DNA of 64,000 bases from an uncultured bacterium (GTDB lineage Bacteria > Patescibacteriota > Saccharimonadia > Saccharimonadales > Saccharimonadaceae): NCBI GenBank assembly GCA_903821365.1, contig CAIJKY010000011.1, positions 62,001-126,000 of the forward strand. Direction: 5' to 3'. This document shows positions 1 to 10,645 of the stretch, piece after piece (position 1 is the first letter of the stretch; the number at the start of each line of letters is the position of its first letter). Position numbers and translations under genes: made by a program. Under the pieces are notes generated by a model that had not been told where the DNA came from, did not search any database, and saw only the letters and a list, made by a program, of their open reading frames with translations.

Positions 1-123
1 TGCAACATGCTCTGGCGTCCATGGTTGTGGCGCGGGCGCTGGAGTAGACGCTTGCGACGGAGGCACTACGGGCTGCGGAGCAGGGGTAGGGTTTTGATTT
101 TGGGTGTTCGGATCAGGATTCAT
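1..123 (-). CDS. N-terminus of a Pro-rich protein, cut by the window edge
   Basis: The minus-strand frame opens with ATG at 123-121 and stays open to the window edge (41 codons). The visible peptide starts MNPDPNTQNQNP and consists almost only of Pro, Ala, Gln, Ser and Thr, so it is a low-complexity, probably disordered tail. AAGGA lies five bases before the ATG. Comparable tails in this window precede a single membrane helix (24333-25388) or end signalling proteins (42572-45690). The protein may therefore be membrane anchored, but its body lies outside the window and no function can be given. Confidence 0.55.
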   Translation of the reverse strand, partial: MNPDPNTQNQNPTPAPQPVVPPSQASTPAPAPQPWTPEHVA

Positions 124-183
124 GTTTTTCCTTACTACTAGTATGTAGCAAGTATATCATGTCTAGCTTAAGCACTATGTCAG

Positions 184-1281
184 TTACGCGCGTGAAGTCC
201 GTGAGTGAATTCGAGAGCGTAAACGGCTACGTAGTTGTAGGCCACGTAAAAATTGGAGCCGTTGGTTACGCGTTTTTGATGCACGGTAAAAAACTGGTTG
301 GTCACCAGAAGTTAAGGTACCTGCAGTTGCCAATGTGCGAATCAGAAAATCAACAAGCGCTTTTTGATGGGCTAGCCGACGATCAAGCCCTTGGCTTGCT
401 GCGTATTTTGCGACCTCATCGGCATACATGCGACCGACCCAGAGATCAACCACAAAAGCCTGAGCAGTACTCAAAATGCCACGCTCCTGAAGAATGGCAT
501 TGAATTCTCGTTGATGGAATGTCTGGCCGGCAACATCATTGATCACCACGAAATCTTCGAGATGATCATCACGAAGCTGTTTGATAACCGCTCCCGAAGC
601 CTCGAGCAACTGTAACGTTTTTACACCGGCAGCATCGACAAAGTAATGGTCTGCGTTATCAACCGCCGCTTGGTAGACGGCAAAAACGGCATCGATTGCC
701 TGGCGATAACTGGGTGCTTCGCTACCCAAAACGATAGCAAGCACTCGTTCGATATCTTCACGGAAAATAAGTGCATTATGAGTAATTTCAGGGTACTTAT
801 CGATAGCGCCGCACCCACAATTGTCACCCTTGGCATGATTATCAGTATGGCCACCGTGCGTGTAATGTAGCTTCTTCATTAACTGCGCAGTTGTTTCACG
901 GTCACCTAAAATCGTAGCATCAGCAAGCATATCACCCCACACGGCCGAACGCATCATGCTTGCGAATGCCACTAGTCCGCCACCAAATACCTTGGCTCGC
1001 AAAAGTGAGCGTTTGTGTGACACTTTTTGGCCGCCTTTAACGCTATAAATAACCTGCGCCTCGCGACCGTCACCGCAGCCATTATCACGAGCTTCACTAT
1101 CTACTTTTTTAAACACACGTGAGTCATTTTCGATGATTTCAGCACCAACGATTAGCGCACCATGGCCAATTGCACCGGCACCAAGCTGTTGAGCAACGGC
1201 AATCGAACCGCTCCCAAAGCCAAAGCCTTGAGGATATAGTAAAGAAACATTATTATGCGTCGAGAGAGTATTTTTACTCAT
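184..1281 (-). CDS. Putative cadmium/zinc-type carbonic anhydrase (CDCA-like)
   Basis: A 365-residue protein. Near residue 65 it has a CGDGR motif, the Cys-x-Asp-x-Arg dyad of beta-type and CDCA-type carbonic anhydrases. Near residue 150 it has a His-rich and Cys-rich motif (HTDNHAKGDNCGCG) that could supply the other two metal ligands. The family interconverts CO2 and bicarbonate. Proteins with this pair of motifs recur in Saccharibacteria, but I infer the activity from the motifs alone. ATG 1281 is chosen over an ATG 14 codons upstream because CAAGGGC sits just before it. The Arg-rich last 30 residues are of unknown role. The gene stands alone, facing the orphan gene at 1394. Confidence 0.6.
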   Translation of the reverse strand: MSKNTLSTHNNVSLLYPQGFGFGSGSIAVAQQLGAGAIGHGALIVGAEIIENDSRVFKKVDSEARDNGCGDGREAQVIYSVKGGQKVSHKRSLLRAKVFGGGLVAFASMMRSAVWGDMLADATILGDRETTAQLMKKLHYTHGGHTDNHAKGDNCGCGAIDKYPEITHNALIFREDIERVLAIVLGSEAPSYRQAIDAVFAVYQAAVDNADHYFVDAAGVKTLQLLEASGAVIKQLRDDHLEDFVVINDVAGQTFHQREFNAILQERGILSTAQAFVVDLWVGRMYADEVAKYAASQGLDRRLAHQKALVDFLIRTLATAGTLTSGDQPVFYRASKTRNQRLQFLRGLQLRSRLRSRIHSRTSRA

Positions 1282-1349
1282 AAGAGCCCTTGATTGAGGT
1301 AAATAACTCTGCTTATTGTACACATATAGAATAGTTGTGCAAGCGGATG

Positions 1350-1385
1350 CGGCACCCGGTGATCAACGCTGATCGCCGGGTGCCG
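1350..1385 (-). terminator. GC-rich hairpin ending the 1394-2203 gene
   Basis: The arms CGGCACCCGG and CCGGGTGCCG pair perfectly over 10 bp. Inside them GATCA pairs with TGATC around a four-base loop. It begins nine bases past the stop of the minus-strand gene 1394-2203. There is no T-tract, so it may be an RNA-stabilising 3' hairpin rather than a classical intrinsic terminator. Confidence 0.6.
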
Positions 1386-1393
1386 TCCACTCC

Positions 1394-2203
1394 TTACACG
1401 CTCGCCAGGCGGTCGATGCGGTCGATGTTGAGCACGAAGTCGTCACTCGACAGTTGTGCGCTCGCCACGACTGCGAGGCCGAATAGCCGCGCTACAAGCG
1501 CCGCGTGACGCGCCTTCGATTGGACATCCGTCATGCGGATTGCGTTCATGCCCGCCATCCACTCGTTGATGATCGGTGGCTGCCCACCAATCGCTTTTCC
1601 AAGCCAGTCGTGCGCCACGAAAATCCGTGGTAGCTGATTATACAGCACCATGCCCACGAGCGGGGCTCTGGTGGTCTGGTCGCAGTATAAGCCCTCGATG
1701 CAGTGCTCTTCTTCAAGCGGGCTGAAGTCGAGCGGCACGTAGTCGGATGGCATATGCCGAGCCCAGGTAGCGAGTGCTTGGCGTGACGCGACATCCAGTG
1801 GAAACACGGGGTGCAGGCGGTCGTAGAGCCGGTAGAGTGGCGCGTCGGGGTCGACCATCAGCTGCAAGGCCGATCGCCACTCGCGTAGCGCTACGCAGTC
1901 GTCATGCAGGTGCAGTTCGAAGCCGAGACTTGACAGCTCGTAGACTGCAGCGATGAAGTCGTCACAGCCGGTCACCGCGTTATGCATCAACGCCAACGTC
2001 AAGCAGCCGCCAGCGAGGCCGCCACCTGGACGAGACTCCATGCAGTAGGTGGGCATCCATGAACTCGACACCTGTTTCCAAGCTTTTTCCGGAAACAGTG
2101 CAGTTATTGCATCCAGAACGCGAACCGAGTCAAGCGGTAGGCGTATAGCACCACCAATTCCGGCCTCACCAATCGGATGCATCTCCATTGCCACGTCAAC
2201 CAT
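1394..2203 (-). CDS. Orphan GC-rich protein of unknown function
   Basis: A 269-residue soluble protein that I do not recognise. There is no signal peptide, membrane helix or known catalytic motif. It is rich in Leu, Ala, Asp and Trp, with acidic stretches and an HLHDDC motif near residue 100. GAGGTGA lies five bases before the ATG, a clear ribosome-binding site. Its base composition is visibly more GC-rich than the flanking carbonic anhydrase and atp genes, and a long GC-rich hairpin follows its stop. It belongs to the class of cassette-like orphan genes described under findings and is probably horizontally acquired. Confidence 0.7.
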   Translation of the reverse strand: MVDVAMEMHPIGEAGIGGAIRLPLDSVRVLDAITALFPEKAWKQVSSSWMPTYCMESRPGGGLAGGCLTLALMHNAVTGCDDFIAAVYELSSLGFELHLHDDCVALREWRSALQLMVDPDAPLYRLYDRLHPVFPLDVASRQALATWARHMPSDYVPLDFSPLEEEHCIEGLYCDQTTRAPLVGMVLYNQLPRIFVAHDWLGKAIGGQPPIINEWMAGMNAIRMTDVQSKARHAALVARLFGLAVVASAQLSSDDFVLNIDRIDRLASV

Positions 2204-2272
2204 TCACATCACCTCAGTGTCGTCGTAAGAAGTGGTCTCAGCTATAATACAATAAGTTAGCGAGGCAGCAAA

Positions 2273-2695
2273 TTAGCGACGTTTGTGACGGCGCAAACCA
2301 GCCACTTTGATGCGCACTGCGTAGCGATCAATCAGCATCTGGGCTTTTTCAATCTCAAGACTGTCACGAGCACGGGCCTTCATCTCTTCGGCTTTACGGA
2401 GCGCCTCGATAGCAATATCTTCAGCGATCTCGTCTGAATGTTCGGCCTCATCAATCAGAACCTTTACTGCCTCGGGCGTGACTTCGGCGACGCCGCCACT
2501 TGCTGCGAACACTTCAAGATCACTGTCGGCATCACCTTTTTTGCGTCGCACACTGATCACACCAGTTTTCATAAGTGTAATGAGTGGTTGATGCCCAGGA
2601 AAAACAGCAATTGGGCCAGACTGGGTTGGGAGCTGCACTTCATAGACTTCTTCGCTGAATTTATTACCAGCAAGCGTGATAAGATCAAGCTTCAT
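2273..2695 (-). CDS. atpC: ATP synthase F1 subunit epsilon
   Basis: The 140-residue epsilon subunit of the central stalk couples rotation to catalysis and can inhibit ATP hydrolysis. The N-terminal beta-barrel is recognisable (MKLDLITLAG, then GPIAVFPGHQPLITLMKTG and ASGGVAEV). The second half is the charged helical hairpin, with a basic end (LRRHKRR). I start at ATG 2695, four bases after the atpD stop and preceded by AAGGCG; an in-frame start ten codons upstream would overlap atpD. It is the last gene of the operon, and no obvious terminator is seen in the 69 bases before the next gene. Confidence 0.95.
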   Translation of the reverse strand: MKLDLITLAGNKFSEEVYEVQLPTQSGPIAVFPGHQPLITLMKTGVISVRRKKGDADSDLEVFAASGGVAEVTPEAVKVLIDEAEHSDEIAEDIAIEALRKAEEMKARARDSLEIEKAQMLIDRYAVRIKVAGLRRHKRR

Positions 2696-2699
2696 AGAC

Positions 2700-4502
<1,803 letters not shown>

Positions 4503-4506
<4 letters not shown>

Positions 4507-5369
4507 TTCATTGCCTCCGCGCCGCCGGTAATTTCAGCGAGCTCTTGTGTAATGTATGCTTGTCGTGCCTTATTCATCTCAAGCGTTAAATCACCAATAA
4601 GATCGTTAGCGTTGTCAGTTGCATTGTGCATTGCCATCATGCGCATCATATATTCTGATGCTTTTGCACTCAACATCGCTTGCAGTAACTGGCTTTCAAT
4701 CAAGCGGATAGTGATGGTGCTTAAGACTTCTTCGGCCGATGGCTCAAAGATTGCCGTCTGCAAAACATCCGGGGTTTCAATTGTTTCAAAGCCAGCAGGG
4801 AGGACACGGACTGATTCAGGCTTTTGGTTGACGGTTGAAACGTAGTTAGTATAGAGCACTTCAACAGCATCAATCTCACCGCTCAGGAAGCGCTTAATAG
4901 CGCCGGCGACAATTGGCTGTAAGTAATGTTGATCGGGCGCATCAGGAATTTCAGTGTAGGCACCGTCCACTTTTAAGCGACTAATGCGCGCAGCAAAACT
5001 CCCTGCTTGACGACCCATTGTAATAGCATGGCTGTCAATACCCTCATGCTTATCGCTAGCAAGCCGGGTCGTAAACAGCTTTAGTAGGTTGCTATTATAA
5101 GCGCCGGCGAGACCTTGGTCGCTCGATACAACGATATAGAGGCGGCTTTTGATCGGGCGCTCGATATATAAGGGCTGATCATCGGTATCACCAGTCGCTT
5201 TAAGATGTGCTAGCAACTCACGGGCGGTCGCAGCATACTCGCGACTCGCCGTTGCCGCTTCTTGGGCGCGCCGAAGATTACTCGCCGCCACAAGCTCCAT
5301 GGCTCGTGTAATCTGGCGAGTGTTCTTAACCGAGCCAATCCGGTCTTTAATGGCGCGCGTTGCAGGCAT
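4503..5369 (-). CDS. atpG: ATP synthase F1 subunit gamma
   Basis: The 288-residue gamma subunit is the rotating shaft. The N-terminal helix (RIGSVKNTRQITRAMELVAASNLRRAQ) and the C-terminal helix (ASEYMMRMMAMHNATDNANDL) carry the family signatures, and the central SDQGLAGAYNSN segment is typical. The gene ends in TGA and overlaps the next frame by four bases. Its ATG overlaps the atpA stop by one base (TAATG), so alpha and gamma are translationally coupled. Confidence 0.97.
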
Positions 5370-6898
5370 TAAGCTGCGAAGCCTTTCATGACTTTCTTGG
5401 CTGCATCAAGGATGGTCTTGGTCATTTCATCGCTTACCTTGTCACCAACACTAAGTGTACGCATAGCATCTTTGTGCTCGTGCCATAGCTCAGTCAAAAG
5501 AGCCGTTTTAGCATCTTGGATTTTTTCAACAGGGACTTCATCCATAGTGCCATTGTTTGCAGCAATCAGCATGGCGGTCATTTCCCAGACACCCATTGGC
5601 TGGTATTGTGGCTGCTTTAACAACTCGGTCAAGCGCTGGCCACGGTTCAGGCGCTGACGAGTCTCGGCATCAAGATCAGTTGCGAATTGCATAAAGGCAG
5701 CGAGTTCACGGAACTGCGCTAGGTCAAGCTTAAGGCCACCACCAGCTGATTTGACTGCTTTTGTTTGAGCGGCACCACCGACACGGCTGACCGACAAACC
5801 GACCGAAATAGCCGGGCGAATACCTTGGTAAAACAAGTTCGTTTCAAGGAAAATCTGGCCGTCAGTGATCGAAATAACGTTGGTTGGGATGTAGGCAGAG
5901 ATATCACCAGCCTGCGTCTCGATGATTGGCAAGGAGGTCAATGAACCAGCACCAAGCTCATCGTTCAGCTTGGCAGCGCGTTCAAGTAGACGCGAGTGCA
6001 AGAAGAAGACATCACCTGGGTATGCCTCGCGACCCGGTGGACGACGCAACAAGAGCGACATTTGACGGTAAGCCGTGGCATGCTTGGTGAGATCATCGTA
6101 AATGATTAATGCGTGTTGCTTGTGGTCGCGGAAGTATTCAGCCATCGAGCTACCAGCGTATGGCGCCAGGTAAAGCAGTGATGCTGGGTCAGCAGGACCG
6201 GTGGCGACGACAATAGAATTGTCCATCACACCTTCTTCTTTGAGGCGATCAACCAGCCGAGCAATTTTGCTGAGTTTTTGACCAACTGCAACGTAGACAT
6301 TAACCACGCCGGTTTTTTGACGGCCTTGGTTAATCATAGTGTCGAGAGCAATGGCGGTTTTACCGGTTTGACGGTCACCAATAATAAGTTCACGCTGACC
6401 ACGACCGATAGGGATGATCGCATCAATTGCCGTGATACCGCTCATCAACGGTTCGTGGACACTTTTGCGCGCCATAACGCCAGGAGCATCGCGCTCAACT
6501 GGATAGCGTAGCTTGGCATTAATCGGGCCTTTGCCATCAAGCGGTCGGCCAAGTGGGTCAACAACGCGGCCAAGTAATTCAGGGCCAACTGGCACATCGA
6601 GCACGTGACCGCTAAGACGAACGCTTGCACCAGCGCTTACTTCTTGGTCACTTCCGAGAAGTACAGCGCCGATTTCATCTTCGCCAAGGTTAAGAATAAA
6701 AGCTTCAACGGTGCCACCACTGGTCGTATCAATGGTGATAACTTCGTTGGCACCAGCCCCCGCAAGGCCGTAGATCCAAGCAACGCCGTCACCAATGCGG
6801 GTGACGATGCCGGTTTCAACGAGGCCCTCAGAAGCACGGAGGCCATCAATGGCAGCGCGGATGTCTTTGGATAATTCCTTTACTGAAATGTCTGTCAT
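5369..6898 (-). CDS. atpA: ATP synthase F1 subunit alpha
   Basis: The 509-residue regulatory nucleotide-binding subunit has the normal length. It shows the N-terminal barrel (GIVTRIGDGVAWIYGL), the Walker A motif GDRQTGKTAIA near residue 170, the arginine-finger region (SVGLSVSRVGGAAQTKA) and the helical C-terminal domain. AGGA lies nine bases upstream of ATG 6898. The 24-base gap to atpH contains no other signal. It acts with beta in the cytoplasmic head of the complex. Confidence 0.98.
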   Translation of the reverse strand: MTDISVKELSKDIRAAIDGLRASEGLVETGIVTRIGDGVAWIYGLAGAGANEVITIDTTSGGTVEAFILNLGEDEIGAVLLGSDQEVSAGASVRLSGHVLDVPVGPELLGRVVDPLGRPLDGKGPINAKLRYPVERDAPGVMARKSVHEPLMSGITAIDAIIPIGRGQRELIIGDRQTGKTAIALDTMINQGRQKTGVVNVYVAVGQKLSKIARLVDRLKEEGVMDNSIVVATGPADPASLLYLAPYAGSSMAEYFRDHKQHALIIYDDLTKHATAYRQMSLLLRRPPGREAYPGDVFFLHSRLLERAAKLNDELGAGSLTSLPIIETQAGDISAYIPTNVISITDGQIFLETNLFYQGIRPAISVGLSVSRVGGAAQTKAVKSAGGGLKLDLAQFRELAAFMQFATDLDAETRQRLNRGQRLTELLKQPQYQPMGVWEMTAMLIAANNGTMDEVPVEKIQDAKTALLTELWHEHKDAMRTLSVGDKVSDEMTKTILDAAKKVMKGFAA

Positions 6899-6922
6899 AA
6901 TATAATTCCTAATTCTTTGCCG

Positions 6923-7327
6923 TTAGTTTGCAGCCGACGTGGCTTTAAGTTGATTCAGTTGGCTGCGCACTGTGGTGTCAAGCTTGCGACCGTTAAAGCT
7001 AAGCTGGATACCACCGAGAAGTGAAGGATCGATTGCTTGCTCAAGCGTTACGTGCTTTGCGCCGCTCTGCTGACTTACTAGCTCTTTGAGAGCGGCAACC
7101 ACTTTCGTGTCTAAGTCATGAGCGCTGATAACTGTTGCTGTCGCTTGACCATGCATACTGAGCGCAGTTGTGATGTCTGCAAGGTAGGCGTCGAGTTGCT
7201 TTGTCTGCTTTGTTTCGATCAAATATGCAGCGAATGAACGAACAAGTGCATGTGTCGATGCCGGCTGACGTATCAACTGCTCGACCACAGCACGGACAAC
7301 GAGCCGACGACTCAGACGCTGTGCCAT
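6923..7327 (-). CDS. atpH: ATP synthase F1 subunit delta
   Basis: A 134-residue stator subunit linking the b stalk to the alpha subunits. It is shorter than the usual ~175 residues because the N-terminal helical domain is reduced, but the C-terminal region keeps the typical end (IDPSLLGGIQLSFNGRKLDTTVRSQLNQL). I start at ATG 7327, four bases after the atpF stop, with AAGGAA upstream. A TTG start 11 codons earlier would overlap atpF. Position between b and alpha supports the identity. Confidence 0.92.
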   Translation of the reverse strand: MAQRLSRRLVVRAVVEQLIRQPASTHALVRSFAAYLIETKQTKQLDAYLADITTALSMHGQATATVISAHDLDTKVVAALKELVSQQSGAKHVTLEQAIDPSLLGGIQLSFNGRKLDTTVRSQLNQLKATSAAN

Positions 7328-7331
7328 AATC

Positions 7332-7892
7332 TTACGCGTTTCCTTTTGGCTCTGAGGCAAGCGCTTTTTCTATCAAACTGTTATCTGCGCGAGCATCAAG
7401 CTTGCTTCCAATGATTTTTTCAGTCGCGTCAGCAACGAGCTGCTTCGTCTCTTGACGGAGCGCGGTACGTGCAGCGACGATATCACTTTCGATACCAGCC
7501 TTTGCCTCGGCAACAATGTGCTCGGCTTTTGAGGCTGCGCGCGCCTCAGCTGCAGCGACCATGTCGCCAGCCTCTTTGTGGGCAGTTGCGACGATAGCGT
7601 CGGCTTCTACCCGGGCTTGCTTGAGCTGAGCGGCAATACGCTGTTCGGCTTCGCTGGCTTGCTTTTGTGCGGCTTCTGAAGCTTTGGCGCCAGCATCAAG
7701 CTGTTCTTGACGCTTGTCAATCGATGCAATGATGATCGGATAAACATACTTGCCAAGCAAAAGAACCAAGATCAAGAAGGCGACTGCTTGCAGTATCAGC
7801 AGCTTCCAGTTAATACCGAGCGCCGTAAAGAGATCCGCCTTTTGGGTTGAAGCGGTCTCTGCGAAGCTAGTAAGTATTGATATGTGTGCCAA
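7332..7892 (-). CDS. atpF: ATP synthase Fo subunit b
   Basis: A 186-residue peripheral stalk subunit. One membrane helix (LLILQAVAFLILVLLLGKYVYP, residues about 30-52) is followed by a long Ala/Glu/Lys-rich coiled coil to the end, which dimerises and holds the stator. The start is a TTG at 7892, preceded nine bases upstream by GGAG; no ATG or GTG is available before the membrane helix. It lies 12 bases after atpE. Confidence 0.95.
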   Translation of the reverse strand: MAHISILTSFAETASTQKADLFTALGINWKLLILQAVAFLILVLLLGKYVYPIIIASIDKRQEQLDAGAKASEAAQKQASEAEQRIAAQLKQARVEADAIVATAHKEAGDMVAAAEARAASKAEHIVAEAKAGIESDIVAARTALRQETKQLVADATEKIIGSKLDARADNSLIEKALASEPKGNA

Positions 7893-7904
7893 GTCAGTAA
7901 GCTC

Positions 7905-8129
7905 CTAGAGGAATTTGGCGATAATAGCCACGATAATAGCGATGATAGCCAACGCGTCGACAAACGAGATGGCAAGAATCATCAAACCACGAATGTCACT
8001 AATTTTCTCTGGGTTACGGCCAGCAGCACCAACCGCTGCAGCACCAATCAAACCAGCACCAATGCCACAAAGGCCAGCAGCAATTGCGTAGGTCAAGCCA
8101 AAAGCGAGTTGTCCAATTGATTGTTCCAT
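7905..8129 (-). CDS. atpE: ATP synthase Fo subunit c
   Basis: A 74-residue proteolipid of two membrane helices joined by the polar loop GRNPEKISDIRG. The ion-binding carboxylate in helix 2 is Asp58 (ISFVDALAIIA), as in Escherichia coli, not the more common Glu. The Gln and Ser that mark sodium-type c subunits are absent, so a proton-driven ring is likely. A strong AAAGGAG site precedes the ATG, as expected for the subunit needed in most copies. Confidence 0.96.
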   Translation of the reverse strand: MEQSIGQLAFGLTYAIAAGLCGIGAGLIGAAAVGAAGRNPEKISDIRGLMILAISFVDALAIIAIIVAIIAKFL

Positions 8130-8183
8130 TATTATATTCTCCTTTGATTAATCAAATCAGTTATATTTACCATACCATTATTA

Positions 8184-9038
8184 TCAATCTGACGCAGCAG
8201 CAGGGCGGGCGCGCTTATCAGGAGGGGTATGCGAAGTAGGAAGTTGCTTGTCGGCGGCATGGTCGTCGTCCGAGCCATGTTGGGCAGTGCCGAGGGAAAT
8301 AAACACAATCGTGAGCATAAAGAAGACGTAGGCCTGAATTGTACCAATAAACAGTTCGAAAACCATAAAGAATGGCAGCGCCACCACTGCAAAGTAATTG
8401 GTCAAGAAGCCAACCATGACCAAAAGCACTTCGCCAGCGAATACGTTACCGAATAGACGCATGCTCAGCGCAACCAATCGAGAGAATTCGGCTATAAGCT
8501 CGAGAATACCCTCAAACGCGCCAGCAGGATCACGGAGCGGATTACGAAGATAACGCTTTGCGTTACCAAACACTCCATGGGTACGAATCGCATAAATCTG
8601 CACTGTTACCATGCTGATGATCGCAAGCGCAAAAGTGACGTTTAAGTCAGCGGCAAGTCCACGGAATAATGGCAGGCCGTTATAGGTGACCGGGCCAACA
8701 AAAGGCAAGATGCCCGTCCAGTAGTTGACGACGATAAAGAAAAAGAGCGTAATTGATAGTGGCGCAAGCGCGCGGGCTGCCTTGCGGTTATTAGTGACCT
8801 GCTCAATAGTGTTGAGCAGCCCTTCAAATAACCATAGCGTTGCGACGGCAAATCGATTACGGCTCCGCGTCTTAGCGGCTCGTGCCATGTAGGCGAAGAG
8901 CGCAATAACTAAAGCGTAGCCCAATACGCCGAGCAGCATTGAATTGGTAATAGGTATAGGCCCTATGTTGAAAAATGTGTCAGGCGCAAGACTAATATGC
9001 GGCGTTTCAGCGGCAAATGATGTGAGTGGCGAGAGCAT
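8184..9038 (-). CDS. atpB: ATP synthase Fo subunit a
   Basis: A 284-residue membrane subunit forming the proton half-channels. Five to six hydrophobic helices are visible. The essential stator arginine is Arg194 in the family motif SMRLFGNVFAGE. The C-terminal 35 residues after the last helix are polar (HGSDDDHAADKQ and a Pro/Arg/Ala end) and form an extension beyond the usual length. The ATG overlaps the stop of the preceding small gene by one base. Confidence 0.96.
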   Translation of the reverse strand: MLSPLTSFAAETPHISLAPDTFFNIGPIPITNSMLLGVLGYALVIALFAYMARAAKTRSRNRFAVATLWLFEGLLNTIEQVTNNRKAARALAPLSITLFFFIVVNYWTGILPFVGPVTYNGLPLFRGLAADLNVTFALAIISMVTVQIYAIRTHGVFGNAKRYLRNPLRDPAGAFEGILELIAEFSRLVALSMRLFGNVFAGEVLLVMVGFLTNYFAVVALPFFMVFELFIGTIQAYVFFMLTIVFISLGTAQHGSDDDHAADKQLPTSHTPPDKRARPAAASD

Positions 9039-9304
9039 TACAAGCTGCCCTTATCAGACTTTAGCTGTTGGCGCACTAATAAAACGGCGATAGCACTACC
9101 GACAAGTATGCCGATGAGCGTAAGCCAAGGCTTTGTCTTAAAGCTGTTGTCACCCCAGACGCCGAGTAAGGCGCCACCGATACTTGGAACAAAAAGGCGC
9201 CAAGTCGTGTCAGCCATAGTACTAAACACAAAAATCGCCGATTGTTTCGTCGGCATGGTTACGGCTTTGTTTTCAGCTGTCGGCTGTTTTTTTGAAGTCG
9301 GCAT
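9038..9304 (-). CDS. AtpZ/AtpI-like small membrane protein
   Basis: An 88-residue protein with a polar N-terminal half and two hydrophobic helices (FVPSIGGALLGVWGDN and LTLIGILVGSAIAVLLV). First genes of atp operons often encode such proteins (AtpI/AtpZ type), which help c-ring assembly or ion supply. Identity rests on position, size and helix pattern. It leads the operon. A TATACT box ends eight bases before the ATG, so the operon mRNA probably starts at or next to this ATG. Confidence 0.75.
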   Translation of the reverse strand: MPTSKKQPTAENKAVTMPTKQSAIFVFSTMADTTWRLFVPSIGGALLGVWGDNSFKTKPWLTLIGILVGSAIAVLLVRQQLKSDKGSL

Positions 9305-9312
9305 GTGACGCT

Positions 9313-9342
9313 AGTATAGCAGGGGTGGCCCCCTGTGGGCAA
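9313..9342 (-). promoter_or_regulatory. Promoter of the ATP synthase operon
   Basis: On the minus strand TTGCCC (9342-9337) and TATACT (9318-9313) are separated by 18 bases. Transcription should begin near 9306, one or two bases before the ATG at 9304, predicting a leaderless first gene. Confidence 0.65.
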
Positions 9343-9414
9343 GGGTTAGCACGGTCAATGCTATCTTCGCTGACGTGATTAGTGATAAACTAAGAACCGG
9401 GTATACTACAATGT

Positions 9415-9654
9415 ATGCCTCGACGTAATCAAAACGCAAGTCAATCAGGCGATAAGCCATCGCGGCGAACAATTAATACAGTTCAGTCCAGCAGCGCCGC
9501 CCAGTGTCAAGCAAAGGTTCGCTATGCAACTGCCGAAGATGCAGATGATGCACTCTACGACGCAACAATAGTACGCCCTGACACGCCACTCGCAACCTAT
9601 CAGTGCCTCCAATGTTTTGGCTGGCACCTCACAAGTCGAACACGAATAACGTAA
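9415..9654 (+). CDS. Small CxxC protein, unknown function
   Basis: A 79-residue protein with a basic, Ser/Gln-rich N-terminus and a C-terminal YQCLQCFGWHLTSR motif. A CxxC followed by GWHLT is typical of very small zinc-ribbon-like proteins of no known function. Two further Cys-free acidic turns (AEDADDALYDA) lie in the middle. TATACT at 9402-9407 ends seven bases before the ATG and there is no Shine-Dalgarno site, so it is probably leaderless. It precedes two thiol-redox genes in the same direction. Confidence 0.65.
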   Translation: MPRRNQNASQSGDKPSRRTINTVQSSSAAQCQAKVRYATAEDADDALYDATIVRPDTPLATYQCLQCFGWHLTSRTRIT

Positions 9655-9670
9655 TGAGAGGATAATCATA

Positions 9671-9982
9671 ATGGACAACACAACGCCCCCAACTTTTACA
9701 CAAGACCCAGCAACAGCTCAGACGCCAGCCGTCAACGCTGTCGAACGCAAGATCACCATTTACGGCGCTGAGTGGTGTGGCTACTGCCACCAAGCTATGG
9801 ATTACTTTGAAAAGAAAAATCTCAATTTTGGTTATCACGATATTGAAAAAGAACCAATGGCTGCCGAAGAGCTCACACAAAAACTTGGCGGACCAGTACA
9901 AGGTGTTCCAGTTATTGATGTCTACGGAGAAATAATCCTAGGCTATGACCTAGCAAAAATTAACGCCGCTCTCGCAAAATAA
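9671..9982 (+). CDS. Glutaredoxin-like protein
   Basis: A 103-residue protein. After about 25 disordered residues it has a glutaredoxin fold: the active site WCGYC near residue 37, the cis-Pro segment GVPVIDVYG and a C-terminal helix. It should reduce disulfides or mixed thiols in the cytoplasm. GAGAGGA precedes the ATG. Two bases separate it from the membrane-anchored thioredoxin-like gene downstream, so both are probably one operon for thiol redox control. Confidence 0.88.
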   Translation: MDNTTPPTFTQDPATAQTPAVNAVERKITIYGAEWCGYCHQAMDYFEKKNLNFGYHDIEKEPMAAEELTQKLGGPVQGVPVIDVYGEIILGYDLAKINAALAK

Positions 9983-9984
9983 TA

Positions 9985-10527
9985 ATGAAGAGTAGATCGG
10001 TCATTTTTACCGCTATTGGTGCGGTATTGGTCTGTTTTGTTGCGGCAGTGATTGTCTTTGCCTCAATGAGCATGAAAGAAAATGCCGATGTCGTAATGGT
10101 TCCTTTGTCATCGTCAGGTAATGGCGACTCTGGCGCAAACGAACGGTCTTCAAGCGTCCCGATGCCATCACCGAACACCGTTGCCGGCCCAGACAAGACA
10201 CTCGCAACTGCCAAACCCGGTACCTATCAAGATTACTCTGCAAATGCGCTCGCAAATGCTGGCACAAATACGCGTATTTTATTTTTCCATGCGCCGTGGT
10301 GTCCACAATGCCGAGCACTTGACGCTGACATTACTAAAATGGGCGTTCCAGACGGCCTTAGCATTTTTAAAGTTGACTACGACAGCAATACTGACTTGCG
10401 TAAACAATATGGCGTCACCCTTCAAACAACGGTCATTAAAGTGGATGCTTCTGGCGTTAAGCAGGCAATGTTCGTTCCGTACAGCGATCCAAGTCTTGCG
10501 AACATGCTAGCGGGGCTCAGTTTGTAA
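9985..10527 (+). CDS. Membrane-anchored thioredoxin-like protein
   Basis: A 180-residue protein with an N-terminal membrane helix or signal anchor (VIFTAIGAVLVCFVAAVIVFA), a Ser/Gly/Pro linker of about 60 residues and a thioredoxin domain with APWCPQCRALD as its active site (CPQC). The domain should lie outside the membrane and act as a thiol oxidoreductase on exported proteins. It directly follows the glutaredoxin-like gene by two bases. Confidence 0.88.
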   Translation: MKSRSVIFTAIGAVLVCFVAAVIVFASMSMKENADVVMVPLSSSGNGDSGANERSSSVPMPSPNTVAGPDKTLATAKPGTYQDYSANALANAGTNTRILFFHAPWCPQCRALDADITKMGVPDGLSIFKVDYDSNTDLRKQYGVTLQTTVIKVDASGVKQAMFVPYSDPSLANMLAGLSL

Positions 10528-10645
10528 TACAGCCATCTCCACTCGTGTGGTGCATTCCACTGCAGTAGATCACTAGCGCTCCTCCACTTCACGCGCTACA
10601 GTAGCAGAAGACAAGTGGTGGCGATAACAAAAAGGAGCGGCACGT

